From: Marvania coccoides
Lineage: Eukaryota; Chlorophyta; Trebouxiophyceae; Chlorellales; Chlorellaceae
DNA: 64,000 nucleotides
NCBI GenBank assembly: GCA_963854735.1
Contig: OY978097.1
Span: forward strand, 434,001-498,000
Reading direction: 5' to 3'
The position numbers were made by a program, and so were the translations under genes. Shown here piece after piece: positions 44,654 through 55,729 of this stretch (its first letter is position 1; every line of letters begins with the position of its first letter). The notes beneath the pieces were generated by a model. It was given only the letters and a program-made list of their open reading frames with translations, was not told the origin of the DNA and did not search any database.

Positions 44654-46801
44654 TTATTGCCAAGTTTTCCCAGAGAGTAGCCTGTTATCTGTTGGCGAAG
44701 ACCCCATTCCACTTGATAGCTCATCGCCAGAACAGGAAGCATCACTGGCCAGCAGTAGCTTCTCGCAACCATGCTGGGCCAGCACCTTCAGCACGTAGCG
44801 CAGCTGAGTTGCGCTGAACTTCTTTTGCAGCGTGCTTATTCGCTTGCCTGCCTGCTCCAGCACGGTTCGCGGCGGTCCCTGCAGCTTGCCGCACGACCAC
44901 ACCACGGCAAACACCGCCGCCCGGTCCATCCTCCGCAGCTCGTCGTATGTAAAGCTGGAGAGCGTGCTGTGCAGCGCCTTGGCCACCGCTTTGCCATACC
45001 GATGGTCTTTCTTCTCCAGCAGGTACCCAAACGCGCAGCACAGTCGCGATTTGTCGGCGATAGAGAAGAAAGGCAGGCGGGACACGCACTGGTATCCTAA
45101 TTCGGTCACTAGATAGGGATACGGGTTGGTTTGTCCGGCCACCGTCCATGCTGTTTGCACCAGCGAATCCGGGGACATTAAGACAACACGCCCGCTTGCT
45201 GCTTGGGCCACTGCTAGCGACAGTTCAGCATCCGTCCAGCCCAGGTGAACCACCGCCCATAGCAGCTCGGGCATCACGTGCGCCGAAACGTTGATGGCCG
45301 AGGCGGCACACGCCTTGCTGAGCTGCCGTTGCTGAGGAGCGGTCACCCGCAGCTGCAGCGAGGACACAGCGTTGATCACGCCGGCCAGCTCATCGCCGTT
45401 GAGCTGCTCAGCCGCGGCGGCGAGCCTCCCAACTGCCGCCCGGGCGAACGCTTCAATCGCTCTGCTCTGCGACAGCAGCGTATCCTTCCGCTGGTGGCGT
45501 TGGTTCAACGCGGTGAGGTGCTTCAATGCCAACGCTATCTCTGAAGGCGGGTCCGTAGCCATCAGCTCCTCCAACCGCCGTGCCACCGCCGCTAAAACAG
45601 CATCAGAGACCGTGATATCAAGGGCCACTAACGCTTCCAATGCTATATTGACGTCACCAGCGCTCAGCATCGTCATGTCCTTGGTCAACGCCTCCATAGT
45701 GCAGTGCAGGTAAGGAAACGCCCCAAATTTGAAGCGAGTTTTCGCTACCGTCTTCATTATTTGAAGCATCTGCGCGGGGAGGAGCCGCTGCTGCTGCTCG
45801 CCTGCCCGCTTTCTTTCAGCAGTACCCGCGGCTATCGTCATTTCTTTGGCACGGCGTACCGTTGCTTGCATAAAAGGGACGCCTGGGTCCATTGAGAGCT
45901 CCCCAATCGACCGCATGAGCATCGTCAACTCTTCTGGCCCAAATTCGCTCATTCGCTCCTGCCAGCGCTCAGTTAAGCGGAAGAGCAGCTCCGCAGGCGC
46001 GTGGTGCAGCATCGCAAACCCTTGCATCGCTCTGGCGGCGTCTGCAGGCGAAAATTCGGCCGCTTTTGCGGTGCACTCCGCCACTGCTGCCGCAATCAGC
46101 TGGCCGTCCAAGTAGGAGGCCTTTCCGGCTGCCCACACGAGGAGGGAGAGGTCGTGGGCGGAGAAGGCGTTCAGCCGCATGCCCTTGTCCAGCAGCTGCA
46201 GTAGCGCATTGTAGGGTCCTTTTATCGCTGCAAAATTGAGGCCAGGGTAGGTCGCTGTTGCCCACAGCAGCGTGGTTAACTCTGAGGGAGTGAACGACAC
46301 AGTTTTACGCTGCGCAAGCCATAAAATATCCTGCAAAAAGTAATAGCGTTCTTTTAAATGAAAAGGCCATACCAAAGTGAAGCGAGCGTGTAAATATCAT
46401 ACCTTTAAAATGCCGGGGGTGCCTTTCCGGGTGGTGGCTAATGCCCAGGTCACGCTGGACAATGTACCGGGGTCCATCACGCTGACAAAGCGCGTAATTA
46501 AGCCGCAGAGGCGGCGCTCCAACTCAATTTCGACTGGCGATGGGTTGTGCTGCAAAGTGAACAGCTGCTGTTCAGCCGCGACCCGCCACGCTGCCGCCAC
46601 GGCGCCTGGGTCAACTTCATCGTCGTGTTGCTGCAGCAGGGTCAGCAGCGCCCCAGCGTCGGCGCACTCCGCAATTCTTTTCAGCAGCTGAGATGTGCCA
46701 ACGTCATTTTGTTGGTGTTGGGTGCGCTGTGAGCTCCAATCGTCCCCAAATCTGGCAGCGCACGATAGTCGTGCTGCCCGTTGCGGATGCTGGCGTCGCA
46801 T
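44654..46801 (-). CDS. Helical-repeat (OPR/FASTK-like) organellar RNA-binding protein
   Basis: Minus-strand exons 46801-46403 and 46330-44654 give 691 aa. Degenerate repeats of about 36-40 residues run through it, with the pattern LLWATATYPG, LLVWAAGKASYLD, LLWAVVHLGWTDAELSLAVA and AVVWSCGKLQG. This fits OPR proteins of green algae, which stabilise or activate organelle mRNAs. No C-terminal RAP domain is visible. The open frame continues upstream of ATG 46801 for over 50 codons with an Arg/Ser/His-rich, acid-free composition like a transit peptide, but has no ATG (see findings). The last 25 residues are Ser/Gly-rich. Confidence 0.7.
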
Positions 46802-47766
46802 TTGCCTCCAATGGTGGTTGCTGCTGGCTTGGTGGTGAAGAAGGAGTGTGCTGTGGGCACGCAGCGGCGATGCTATTCTTGGCGAAGGCTGGAGGGGCGG
46901 CACCCGCCTGGCGCCACCCGAAAGGGTTGCCCGCACTCCCAAAATTTTAAAATAGCCGTTCAAGGGTTGGGGCTTTCGCAGAACTTTGAATTAAAAATGC
47001 ATTTGATGTATATTTGATTTATCTTTTTTCCTCACTGCGACGCATCCAGAATGAGTATACAGGCTGCGTGCAAACTGAAAATTTTAATTTAATTTTTAAA
47101 TAGAATTGTGCAATGAGTTTTTGGGTTGCCAACCAAAAAAATTGTGGCAGGCTGGAGGTGGAGGGAGGGCACTTGCAGTAGAGCACAGCAGCCTGGCATG
47201 CAGCCTGGCATGTTGACAGTGTACTCTCTCTCGTATATATCTCTGAGGGGGCTTCAGCTTTCTGTCGAGGCTGTGCAGAGTCGGTGCGGCAGAATTGCAA
47301 AGACGGGGCAGGAGCTGCTGTTCACGTGTTTCTGCCAAATTAATGGGTTGAAAAGTTAATGATAAGGGCATGGATTCTGAAAGGCGCAGTTTCAACCATA
47401 ACTAAAGCATAATTTGAACTGATAGCTTGTGGGGTGAGTTGGCAGGGAGGCCCGTAATGACTGCCCTGCATGCAGGCGCCTCAGCTCAACCTGCCTGTGT
47501 CTACAGTACTTGCTAAGACCCACGCATGGCCAAACAACATTGCTTCAGGAACCCTGAATTGGTCAGAGCTCTTCTCTGCAGTGTGGCCACTGGAAAAGAA
47601 AATTGTGCAGCTCGAGCTGTAGCACTCACATTTTTTATTTTTTTATTTTTTTCGTTTATCCTCCTTAGAATGCCAAGACGACGAAACGATTGATACGCCG
47701 GGCTGGAGAGCTGTTGAACACTGAATTAGATGCTATTTTTCTTGTATTAAAACACAACCAACTGCC
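46802..47766. other. Divergent intergenic region
   Basis: About 1 kb. The first 160 bases continue the open frame of the OPR-like gene. A 12-base direct repeat (gcagcctggcat, twice) lies near 47188-47211. The rest shows no gene. Confidence 0.5.
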
Positions 47767-49209
47767 ATGGCGCAGCGTATTCATGTTTCGCTTTGTTTAT
47801 TATGTTTTACCACATTTGTATGCGCCGATTTTGGGGGATTGAGCAGGTGCGAGCCAATAAATTTGATTTGTTGACGGTCCTTTTTTGGCCCAAAAATGAG
47901 CGAAATAACCTCATATATTCGTCCTTTTCTGGCTAGCAGAGGCGTCGCTGCGATTGGAGGCTGCCAGAACACCATCAGCGGGCGATGGCACATGGCAGAC
48001 GATCAGGGCCACGTCTGCCCCCGAAGCTCCTTTGACTACACCTCTGGCTGCTGCAAAGCAGACTCCCCGCAGTATAACTGCAACAGGTGCGATATTCCCA
48101 GCTCATTCGCCCCACAATCGAGCATCCCCATCTTTTTTATCTCCCTTTTTAAACTAAAGACCGCTCCTAATGTTTGTACCCCTAACTACCCTTGCAGCTG
48201 TACCACCAACGACGGGTGCTGCTCCAGCTACGAGCACTGCGTCTCTTGCTGCATGTCCCCCTCCAACGATCCCGAAAAGCGCATGGCAGGCGCCGCCAGG
48301 GGACTCGGAAAGCCGGAAACTGGACAGTGGTCTTCACCCTTTCAGTACTGCAGAGCCACCTGCCGCACGACCTCACGCAGCACGGAGCACGAGAACGCTT
48401 TCATTGACGAGCGCAGGTTCTGTTTTTCGGAGGGCGGGCGGCCGTTGACCCCTGCCCCGATGCTTCCTGCTTTGCCGGAAAAAATGGGAGTGATTGTGGG
48501 GGAGCCAGGGGCCAGCTGCGAGACGACGTGCCACCGGCACCAGCGCGCCTGCGCGCCGGCACATTTTGGGGCGGTGAACGACTGCAACACCCTCAGGAGA
48601 TTTTTTTTGTGTGAAGCAGGTAACCCCCCCCCCCTTTTCTTCTTTCTTATTGCGTTTCTACAGCGGAACTTTGTTACATATTGATTTAATTGATATGTGT
48701 CAACTTCTTCTTTTAAAATGGTATATACCACTCCAATAATGCTCGAATGTTTTTATTTTGCAGGTTGCGGCGTGGCTGTGGTAGCAAAGCATGGGGAATT
48801 CCCAGGCTACATGAGGGATGATGCGCCCAAGCCCACATGGCCGGCCTTCTGCTTCACCCGCCCCGTCCCCGCCGTCACAGATGCAGAAGCAGCTGCCGGC
48901 GCTTCTGTTCCCGCTCATTTCAATTGCACTCAAGCGAATCAGCACGTGCGGAGGCTGTGCGTTTGCGAGGAGGTGCCAGGCTTAGTGGGTCAAGCTATGC
49001 AGGTAGATGGCTTGAGCGAGCAGGAGCAGGGGGCAGGGGTTGGCCCATCAGGCAGCGGCAGTGAAGGCGAGGAAAGAATCGGAGATGCAGGAGCAGAAGA
49101 AGGAGGGCAAACGAGAGTGGCGCCGGCTAAAGAGGGTGGGGTGGTGCTGGAACAAGGTGGAAAGCAGCAAGGTGGCAGCCACGCACGGGTCGGTCCTGAG
49201 CAGACATGA
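47767..49209 (+). CDS. SPRING-like (SREBP-regulating/DUF2054) Cys-rich secretory protein
   Basis: Exons 47767-47846, 47940-48086, 48198-48619 and 48764-49209 give 364 aa. Exon 1 is a signal peptide (MAQRIHVSLCLLCFTTFVCA) that joins through a split Arg codon to GVAAIGGCQN. The next part has the DUF2054 pattern: GCQNTISGRWHMADDQGHVC, SGCC, YNCNSC, then DGCCSSYEHCVSCCMSP. Animal SPRING aids SREBP processing in the Golgi; the algal role is unknown. A second Cys-rich segment (about residues 190-300, CETTCHRHQRACAPAHF ... LCVC) resembles the C-terminal lectin-like part of MGAT5-type enzymes. The tail is Gly/Glu-rich. The start at 47896 was rejected because it lacks the signal peptide. Confidence 0.75.
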
Positions 49210-49753
49210 GAGAACGGACAGTGGATAGGCGTCGATTTCTTTAATTTTATTTGGAAACAATTTTGTAAAATACGAATGAAGAATGGGGACGAATGCTTGG
49301 CAGCATTGAGAGAATACCATGTCCCTGGAAATGTTTTCGTGTGGAAGGGGGCGTGTAGAGAGGTTTCTTTCTGACAATAGAGGGTGTGGAATTATCAACC
49401 AATATGTTTATTACAATATTTAAATTTATATTATAATATTTAAATTTGTTGCACATGTAGTAAAAATATAAAAATGAACTGATTGGTTTGTGGTCATTGA
49501 GCCCAATGCAGCTGCTAGATTTATGATCACAATGGCGTGGGAAGAAGTGTCAAAACCAGTACGGCTTGCGTCATGGTATAATATTAATGCAACAATAAAT
49601 TAAAAAATAATGGCTTTGGGGTTAAAACAATAGCGCGGAATAGTCAAGTGACAAAAAAGAAAAGAGAAAAAGAGAAAAAAGCCTTGAAAGTGCTCATGTG
49701 AAAATGGCATGGTGTTTAGCCCTTGAACACTCGATTTTAGGATCCATGTGTGC
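49210..49753. other. Convergent 3' intergenic region
   Basis: AT-rich spacer. It holds an imperfect direct repeat of taatatttaaattt at 49410-49450 and purine-rich tracts near 49655-49680. No gene was seen. Confidence 0.5.
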
Positions 49754-51720
49754 TTACTTGCCAGCAACAGGCTTGGGAAGGCCCCAGACCTTGCCCAGCT
49801 TCACCAGAGTGGGAACCTTGAGCTTGGGCACGGTAGATCCAACGCCGCCCTCACCGTGCTCATTCTCCCAAAGCGCATAAGCAGAGCCGCTGGAGGTGAC
49901 GGCAGCTGCGCTCCAGTCTCCAGCAGCGATGCTCACAATGGGGCCCAGGGTAGTGGGGAACACGGGCTGGGGGACGGTATACTTGCTTGACGCGCTGCTG
50001 GCCGAGCCCCAGCAGTAGCCGCGGTTGGTGTTGGTGATAGCGCACACGACAAACTGTCCAGCATTGACGGCAGCCCAGCCGGTGACGCCGATGGGTACCT
50101 TGACGGGGGTGGGCGAGATTTTGAATCCAAACCTGCCGTAGCTGCCGGTTCCGCTCTGGCCCCACCACGAAGAGCCCCAGGAGTAGAGGCGGCCGTTGTT
50201 GTTGATGGCGAAAGAGATTTTGGAGTTGGCGGACAGAACCTTCCAGATGCCGGGCACACGAATGGGGACAGTGGAGAAGGGAAGCTCCTTCTTGGTCTTG
50301 CCGACACCGAGCTGACCTGCAAGCATAAGTGTATTCAATTGTTAGCATTAAAACAATTCGAAATAACATCAGCAATACCATGAGCATGGTATCATTGAAG
50401 AGAAATTATTGCCCCACAAAGAAAGAAAGAAAAATCCTACCTTCGTTGTTGCTGCCCCAGCAGTACACGAGGCCGCCCTTACGCAGGCCGCAGGTGTGGT
50501 CGCCTCCAGCGTGGACCTCCACCCAGTCGTTCCAGGTGCCGACTTGACGGGGCACGGTGATGTTCTGGCGCAGGGCGCTGCCAATGCCAAGCCTGCCCTC
50601 CTTGTCTTTTCCCCAGCAGAAGAGACGGCCGAAGTTCTTAATGCCGCAAGTGTAGAAATATCCTACGGAGAGAGAAATAAAAAGGAAAAATAGTTAGAGT
50701 TGAATGAAAGACGTGAGAACTGCGGGAAATAAATTGAATGCGCAATGCGACACCCACCAGCAGAGATCCAGGTATAGATGCCGCCGCCAGCAACCTTAGT
50801 GGGGGTGAGGATCAGGGTCTTGTTGGAGCTGGTGACACCGCAGCGGCCGTCACCATTGAAGCCCTGCGCGGTAAGCGAAAAATTTGTTTATATTAGCCAC
50901 AATTCGTGATAAAAAAATGCATTGAGATGTCTCAGAAGAAAGAGTGCAAACGATTCCGGCTACTCACCCAGCAGTAGGCGAGGTTATCAGTTGTGACAGC
51001 GCACGAGTGCCAGTCGGCAGCTTGGATGTATTTGAGGGTGAGGTTGCCTTTGATGGGGGTGGGGACGTTCCTCTTGTTCAGGTCACCGTTGCCGAGCTGG
51101 CCCGAGAAGCCGTTGCCTGGTGTGGAAAGATTGGGGAGAGAAGATTATGAGCAAGGTAGGAAAAACGGAAGGAGGCGGGCAATAAGATATAAAATTACGT
51201 GGGTCGGGACCCGTCAGAGGGTTTTACACAAAACAATGCATTTTATGGCTCTAAAGTGTTGAATTGTGTTTTGTTTGCATTGCCTTACCCATGCAGTAGC
51301 CTTTATTTTTGTTATCAACCACGCAATTATGCTCCACCCCAGCTGTGAATCGTTGCTTGAAGGTGGGCAGGGGAGCTGCAGCGGGGTGAAAATGGGGTGG
51401 AGAAGCGTTGTTAGCCTCACTTTTGTTATATTTGGAAGGGGGAAAATGGTCTGTCAAGTATTTAAAAAAACATTGCCATTGCTGGTAGAGTGACAAGCGA
51501 GGGCAGGGCAAACGAAAAGCGTGATAATGAACTCGGATATGAGGAAACCGAAGAAATGGGGCCCAAAAACTTTTTACTTTTCGAATCAAGATTTGGAGGG
51601 AAACAAAATGCCGCCAATTCGGCAGGATCTACTCAAAGACTTACTTGCAAGAAGGCTCCTGGAGTGGGGGGCCGCGGTGGCGGACGCCACCGCCAGCAGG
51701 GACAGAACTACGGCGAACAT
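49754..51720 (-). CDS. Secreted RCC1-repeat protein, copy A
   Basis: Minus-strand exons 51720-51645, 51375-51289, 51116-50968, 50863-50758, 50662-50441 and 50316-49754 give 400 aa. Residues 1-17 are a signal peptide (MFAVVLSLLAVASATAA). The mature part is a run of about seven RCC1-type blades, each with the motif Cys-x(11)-Cys-Trp-Gly and a GQLG(V/N)G turn: HSCAVTTDNLAYCW, YTCGIKNFGRLFCW, HTCGLRKGGLVYCW. The blade ISFAINNNGRLYSW has lost both Cys. It ends ALWENEHGEGGVGS. Secreted RCC1-like propellers are not guanine exchange factors; their role is unknown. It is a tandem paralogue of the gene at 53497-55345. Confidence 0.85.
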
Positions 51721-52091
51721 CTATCAAATCTTGGAGGAGAAGAGATCTCCAAAAAATATCGGAAGAAATCGCCGCACGCTCGTACGAGGGGCCCTGCTTC
51801 TATGATAAACTCCCAAAATATTTATTAATAAAATAAGAATAGACCGTAGAAACGAAGTGGGTCTCTTCTCTGATGCACAGCAAAGACCACAAAAGAAAGT
51901 GGCAAAGGGCGCGGGCGGCGTTTTCCCTGTCGGGCTTGGGCTGAAAAAGAAGGTAGAGCTCCAGTTCACAAAAAACTAGTAATATTGGATCTACGTGGCA
52001 GCCAGGGGAACGGGCGGGCATTTACCAAGGGCATTATTCTAAGTCGATCTCAATCTCCCCAAGTTTTAAAAAAATCAAATAAAAATACGAA
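51721..52091. other. Divergent promoter region
   Basis: About 0.37 kb between RCC1 copy A and the 203-aa gene. AT-rich; no motif was recognised. Confidence 0.5.
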
Positions 52092-52812
52092 ATGGCCGAA
52101 GAAAAGAAGGGCATGTGGTCGTTGGATAACTTTTTGGGCTTCCTCAACATCGCCCACGCCTCGCACGTGCTGAAACTTCGCCAGAGCTGGAAGGCGTCGC
52201 CGCAGCTTCGGATCGACGCTGGGCTTGACTACGATGTCGGAAAAAACGCAACAAAGCCCTACGCAGGAATCCGGATGCTGGTACATACATAACTTACTCT
52301 TCAACCCCAAAAATTCACGTTCCAAGACTCCATTTTATCACATTGGTTAATTCTCCGCCGCTTCTGTTCGCTCTGCTTTCTCTGCGCAGATGAATGGCCC
52401 CAAGCAAGACTCCTGGGCCGTGGAGTTCAACACTGACATGGCGGTTCTGTGCACCCCCAAAGTGGATCTCCTTCCCTTCACCAGCGCCATGTCGCTTCCT
52501 GTGGATCTCCGCATCGGGAGGGACTTTTACAACAACGATGCGCCGCACTTTGAGGTCGGCCTGCACAACAGCAAGGTTGCGTTAGGGCTGCTCGTCGTTG
52601 CACTGATAACCAAGAAGCCGATCCGGGTGAAGCGGAAGGAAACCGGCGGCTTTTCCGCCGAGGTGCCGTTTAAGCTGAGAAGCGGCGCCTCCGTGCCTCA
52701 CACGCTGCAGGGTAGGTCGGAGGTGGACGCGACGCTGGTGCGGAGGGGGCTTGGGTTGAACCTGGAGGTGCACGAGTGGAACCCCATCATTCGATTGCGC
52801 CAGGACGATTAA
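52092..52812 (+). CDS. Unrecognised 203-aa protein between the RCC1 paralogues
   Basis: Exons 52092-52280 and 52390-52812 join in phase. I do not recognise the family. The sequence starts MAEEKKGMWSLDNFLGFLNI and has many alternating hydrophobic/polar segments (QLRIDAGLDYDVG, SWAVEFNTDMAVLCT, APHFEVGLHNSKVALGLLVV). These could be beta strands of a small barrel; a plastid or mitochondrial outer-membrane beta-barrel is possible but unproved. No signal peptide was seen. It lies head-to-head with RCC1 copy A and tail-to-tail with copy B, so either one RCC1 copy was placed around it or the duplication spans it. Confidence 0.7.
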
Positions 52813-53496
52813 GCGGAAGGGAGAGGGGGGCGAGAGTTGAAGAAGATGTGGAGATTTTTCAATGAATGAAGACATGCAACTCTTGAATATAGCACCAGAT
52901 TTTATCGTTAGGTTTTCCTACTCCTGCATGTATTTTATGTAGAGCTGCCCTAATGAACTTGATTGATTTTTGCCCACAAGAAAGGAGGGAATAATTCGAA
53001 TTTCATCCTCATTTCCAATTTAAGAATGATGAAAACAAAAGGTGAAGGATCATGCTCCAATCTCTCTTGGGCGGTGACGAGGCACCGTGAACTGTGAAGG
53101 GCTGGAAGGCCAGCCTGCCTTTCATACAGCAAAATTCATTGTTTGTGTGTTAGAACTTGATCCATAATGGCTGAGATTTTGAGCGGTTGAAATTGTTATT
53201 ATGTTTACAAAGAGCTTGGAGGGTTTTTTTTCCATATAAGGTTTTGGAGGTTTGGAGGTTTGGAAGGAAACATGCACATATTATTAACGAAATTAGTAAT
53301 AAAGAAAAATGGAAAGAAAGGAAACAAAGAAACAAAACAACGGCTAAAAAAGGGATTAAAAAAAAACGTATCATCATGCAAGCGTGCCCCATGCACGGTC
53401 GGATTAAAAACATACCAAAAATTTAATCAAATCAAATTACGTATTTTTAGTGGGGGGTTTGTGGTTATCAAACGAGCATACAGCATACAAAAGTAT
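52813..53496. other. Convergent 3' intergenic region
   Basis: About 0.7 kb, AT-rich, with a tandem ggaggttt motif at 53245-53265. No gene was seen. Confidence 0.5.
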
Positions 53497-55345
53497 TCAA
53501 GCGTCAAGCATCCTGGCGCTGTTCTTCAGCCAGGTAGGAAGGCCCCACTTCTTGCCACCCTTCATCAGGGTGGGCGTCTTAAGGAACACGATAGAGCCAA
53601 CGCCGCCCTCGCCGTGCTCATTCTCCCACAGTGCAAAGCCAGAGCCGTCAGAGCGAACAGCGCCTGCGTTCCAGTCACCGGCGGTGATGGCGATGTACTG
53701 GGCGTTGGTGAACCTCGGCAGTGGAACGGTGTAGCCAGCGCCCCTGCAAGGGAAAATCATTGAAAGGGATATGGTGGTGAGCTCTATTCTTGTTTTGAAG
53801 AAACGCATTTAGTTTTCTTTTAATTTAAATTTGACCAAAGCGCGCAATTTCAGTAAGCTAATTATCAGTAATAGGGAACTTACCACACGTAGCCAATGTT
53901 GTTGCTGTTGATGGCGGCAACCACGAACTGGCCGCACGAGATGGCCCTCCAGGTGCCGGGGATTTGGCGAGGACGGTTCTGGCCAATCTTATCAACCCTT
54001 CCGTTACCCATCTGGGCTTGGTCGTTGGAACCCCAGCAGAAGAGGCCGCCGTAGGGTTTGATGCCGCACCCATATTTGCCGCTCACTCCCAAGAGCTTGA
54101 AAGTGCCCGGGATCTTGACAGGGACGGCGGAGTAGGGGAGCTGCTTCTTGGTCTTGCCAACGCCGAGCTGACCCTGCACGAATGAATGAGAAGAAGGGAC
54201 GAGAGAGCTGAGAAACCAGCAAACTCAGGAAATGTAAAACGTAGTTAGCCAAAATTAAGGAACTCACAAACTCGTTATTGCCCCAGCAAAATACGTTTCT
54301 CTCGGAGTTGAGAGCGCACGTCAAATCGCCACCAGCGTACACTTTCTCCCAGTTAGACGCCTTGCCGACCTGCTTTGGCACGCTCTCGTTCTTGTTGGGA
54401 CTTCCGTTGCCGAGGCGGCCGTAGTTGTTCTTGCCCCAGCAGAACATTTTGCCAGACGTCTGCACGCCGCAGCTGTAGAAGAAACCAGCGCTGATCCACT
54501 TCCACTTGGCGTTTCCAGCAACGAGGGTGGGCTTCGTGATAATTGGGTCTTTGCCGGCTCCAGTGCCGCAGCGCCCATCCCCATTATAGCCCCTGCAATA
54601 TAAAATACTCACAGTTGGCGTCAAATTCGAATTCAGCGATGGGTGATGTGAGGAATCGTGCTAAAAGAAACAATGAAGCTTGTAGGACTCGCCAGCAGTA
54701 GGCGAGATCGTCGACAGCGAGACCGCAAGAGTGCCAGTCTCCTGCTTGGATGAAACGCCAGCTGATGTTGCCTAAGATTTCGGTCGGCACATTGCGCTTC
54801 TTCAGGTCGCCAAGGCCCAGCTGGCCATCAAAGTTGTTGCCCATGCAGTATCCCTTGTTGAACTTGTCAAGTACGCCTGCAAAAGTTAAAAAGAAGACAT
54901 GGGAGGCAATATGAGCACGGAGGCGAATGTTGTTACCGTTGGTGAGGCGCAACCAACGCACATGAATGCTCCACGCCAAAGGAGAAGCGGCCAGAAAAGG
55001 TGGGAAGACCAGCTGCAGCATGGAGATGAAAAAAGAAAGGTGTGAAAATTAGTTAGCTGGTACAGACGAGTTGTGTTGAGATGTTGAGGCCAAAAACGAA
55101 AAAACAGCGGGAATTCAGGCGTCAGCGTGGCAAAAGCTGCTGTTTTAGATGCCGTGAATATTGTCAGGTAGGCAAGACACGCGTTATCACAACAGCATGG
55201 TTGCGGATGGCAGATCTTGTTAGATCACAGAATCGACATAAAGAAACTCACTCTTCTGGAGCAGGCTCCTTGCGTGAGAAGGCGAATGGTAAGCACATGC
55301 TGTCGCTATCATGAGCGACAGGGCTACCGCCCGAGCGAGCATCAT
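53497..55345 (-). CDS. Secreted RCC1-repeat protein, copy B
   Basis: Minus-strand exons 55345-55252, 55012-54962, 54876-54693, 54592-54268, 54173-53884 and 53743-53497 give 396 aa. Residues 1-18 are a signal peptide (MMLARAVALSLMIATACA). The blades match copy A in order: HSCGLAVDDLAYCW, YSCGVQTSGKMFCW, LTCALNSERNVFCW, YGCGIKPYGGLFCW. The next blade (FVVAAINSNNIGYVW) has lost both Cys. It ends ALWENEHGEGGVGS, then an extra tail ending ARMLDA. The 51-base exon 2 was found by homology to copy A; its donor splits the Cys codon of VEHSC. Intron 3 is a GC-AG intron (TG|GCGAGT). The role is unknown. Confidence 0.85.
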
Positions 55346-55729
55346 TGCTGCCCTTCCCTTCTTAGATTAACAAGGAATTCCGATGGGGTGGAGATCGTGT
55401 TAAAGCGCAAGGAGCCTACCAATCAAATATGGTACTGAAAAAAAATGGGTTGAAGTTATTCGATTAATTTGCGAAAAAGCAGGACCAAAAAACAGCGATG
55501 TCACACAATCTTTCTTTTTTGGTCAAGTTCGCGCGTATTTATATATTTTATATATTAAATATATTTTTTTAAATAATTAATAATATTTATTTATTATTAT
55601 TATTTAATATTATTGCCCCTCAAGTCATCCCCTTTGGGGATGTCTTTGTTTTGTTTTGTTTTTCAAAATAGCGACAAGATTATACGTCTATAGAAACCCA
55701 GCTGGGTTTGTTTACGCAAATAACCAATG
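55346..55729. other. Intergenic region with AT-rich block
   Basis: Spacer between two minus-strand genes. 55535-55615 is almost pure A/T. No gene was seen. Confidence 0.5.

Noticed and set aside
47896..48086. ATG 47896 as the start of the SPRING-like gene
   Set aside because: It lies inside an intron. Exon 47767-47846 supplies a perfect signal peptide and joins in phase at 47940.
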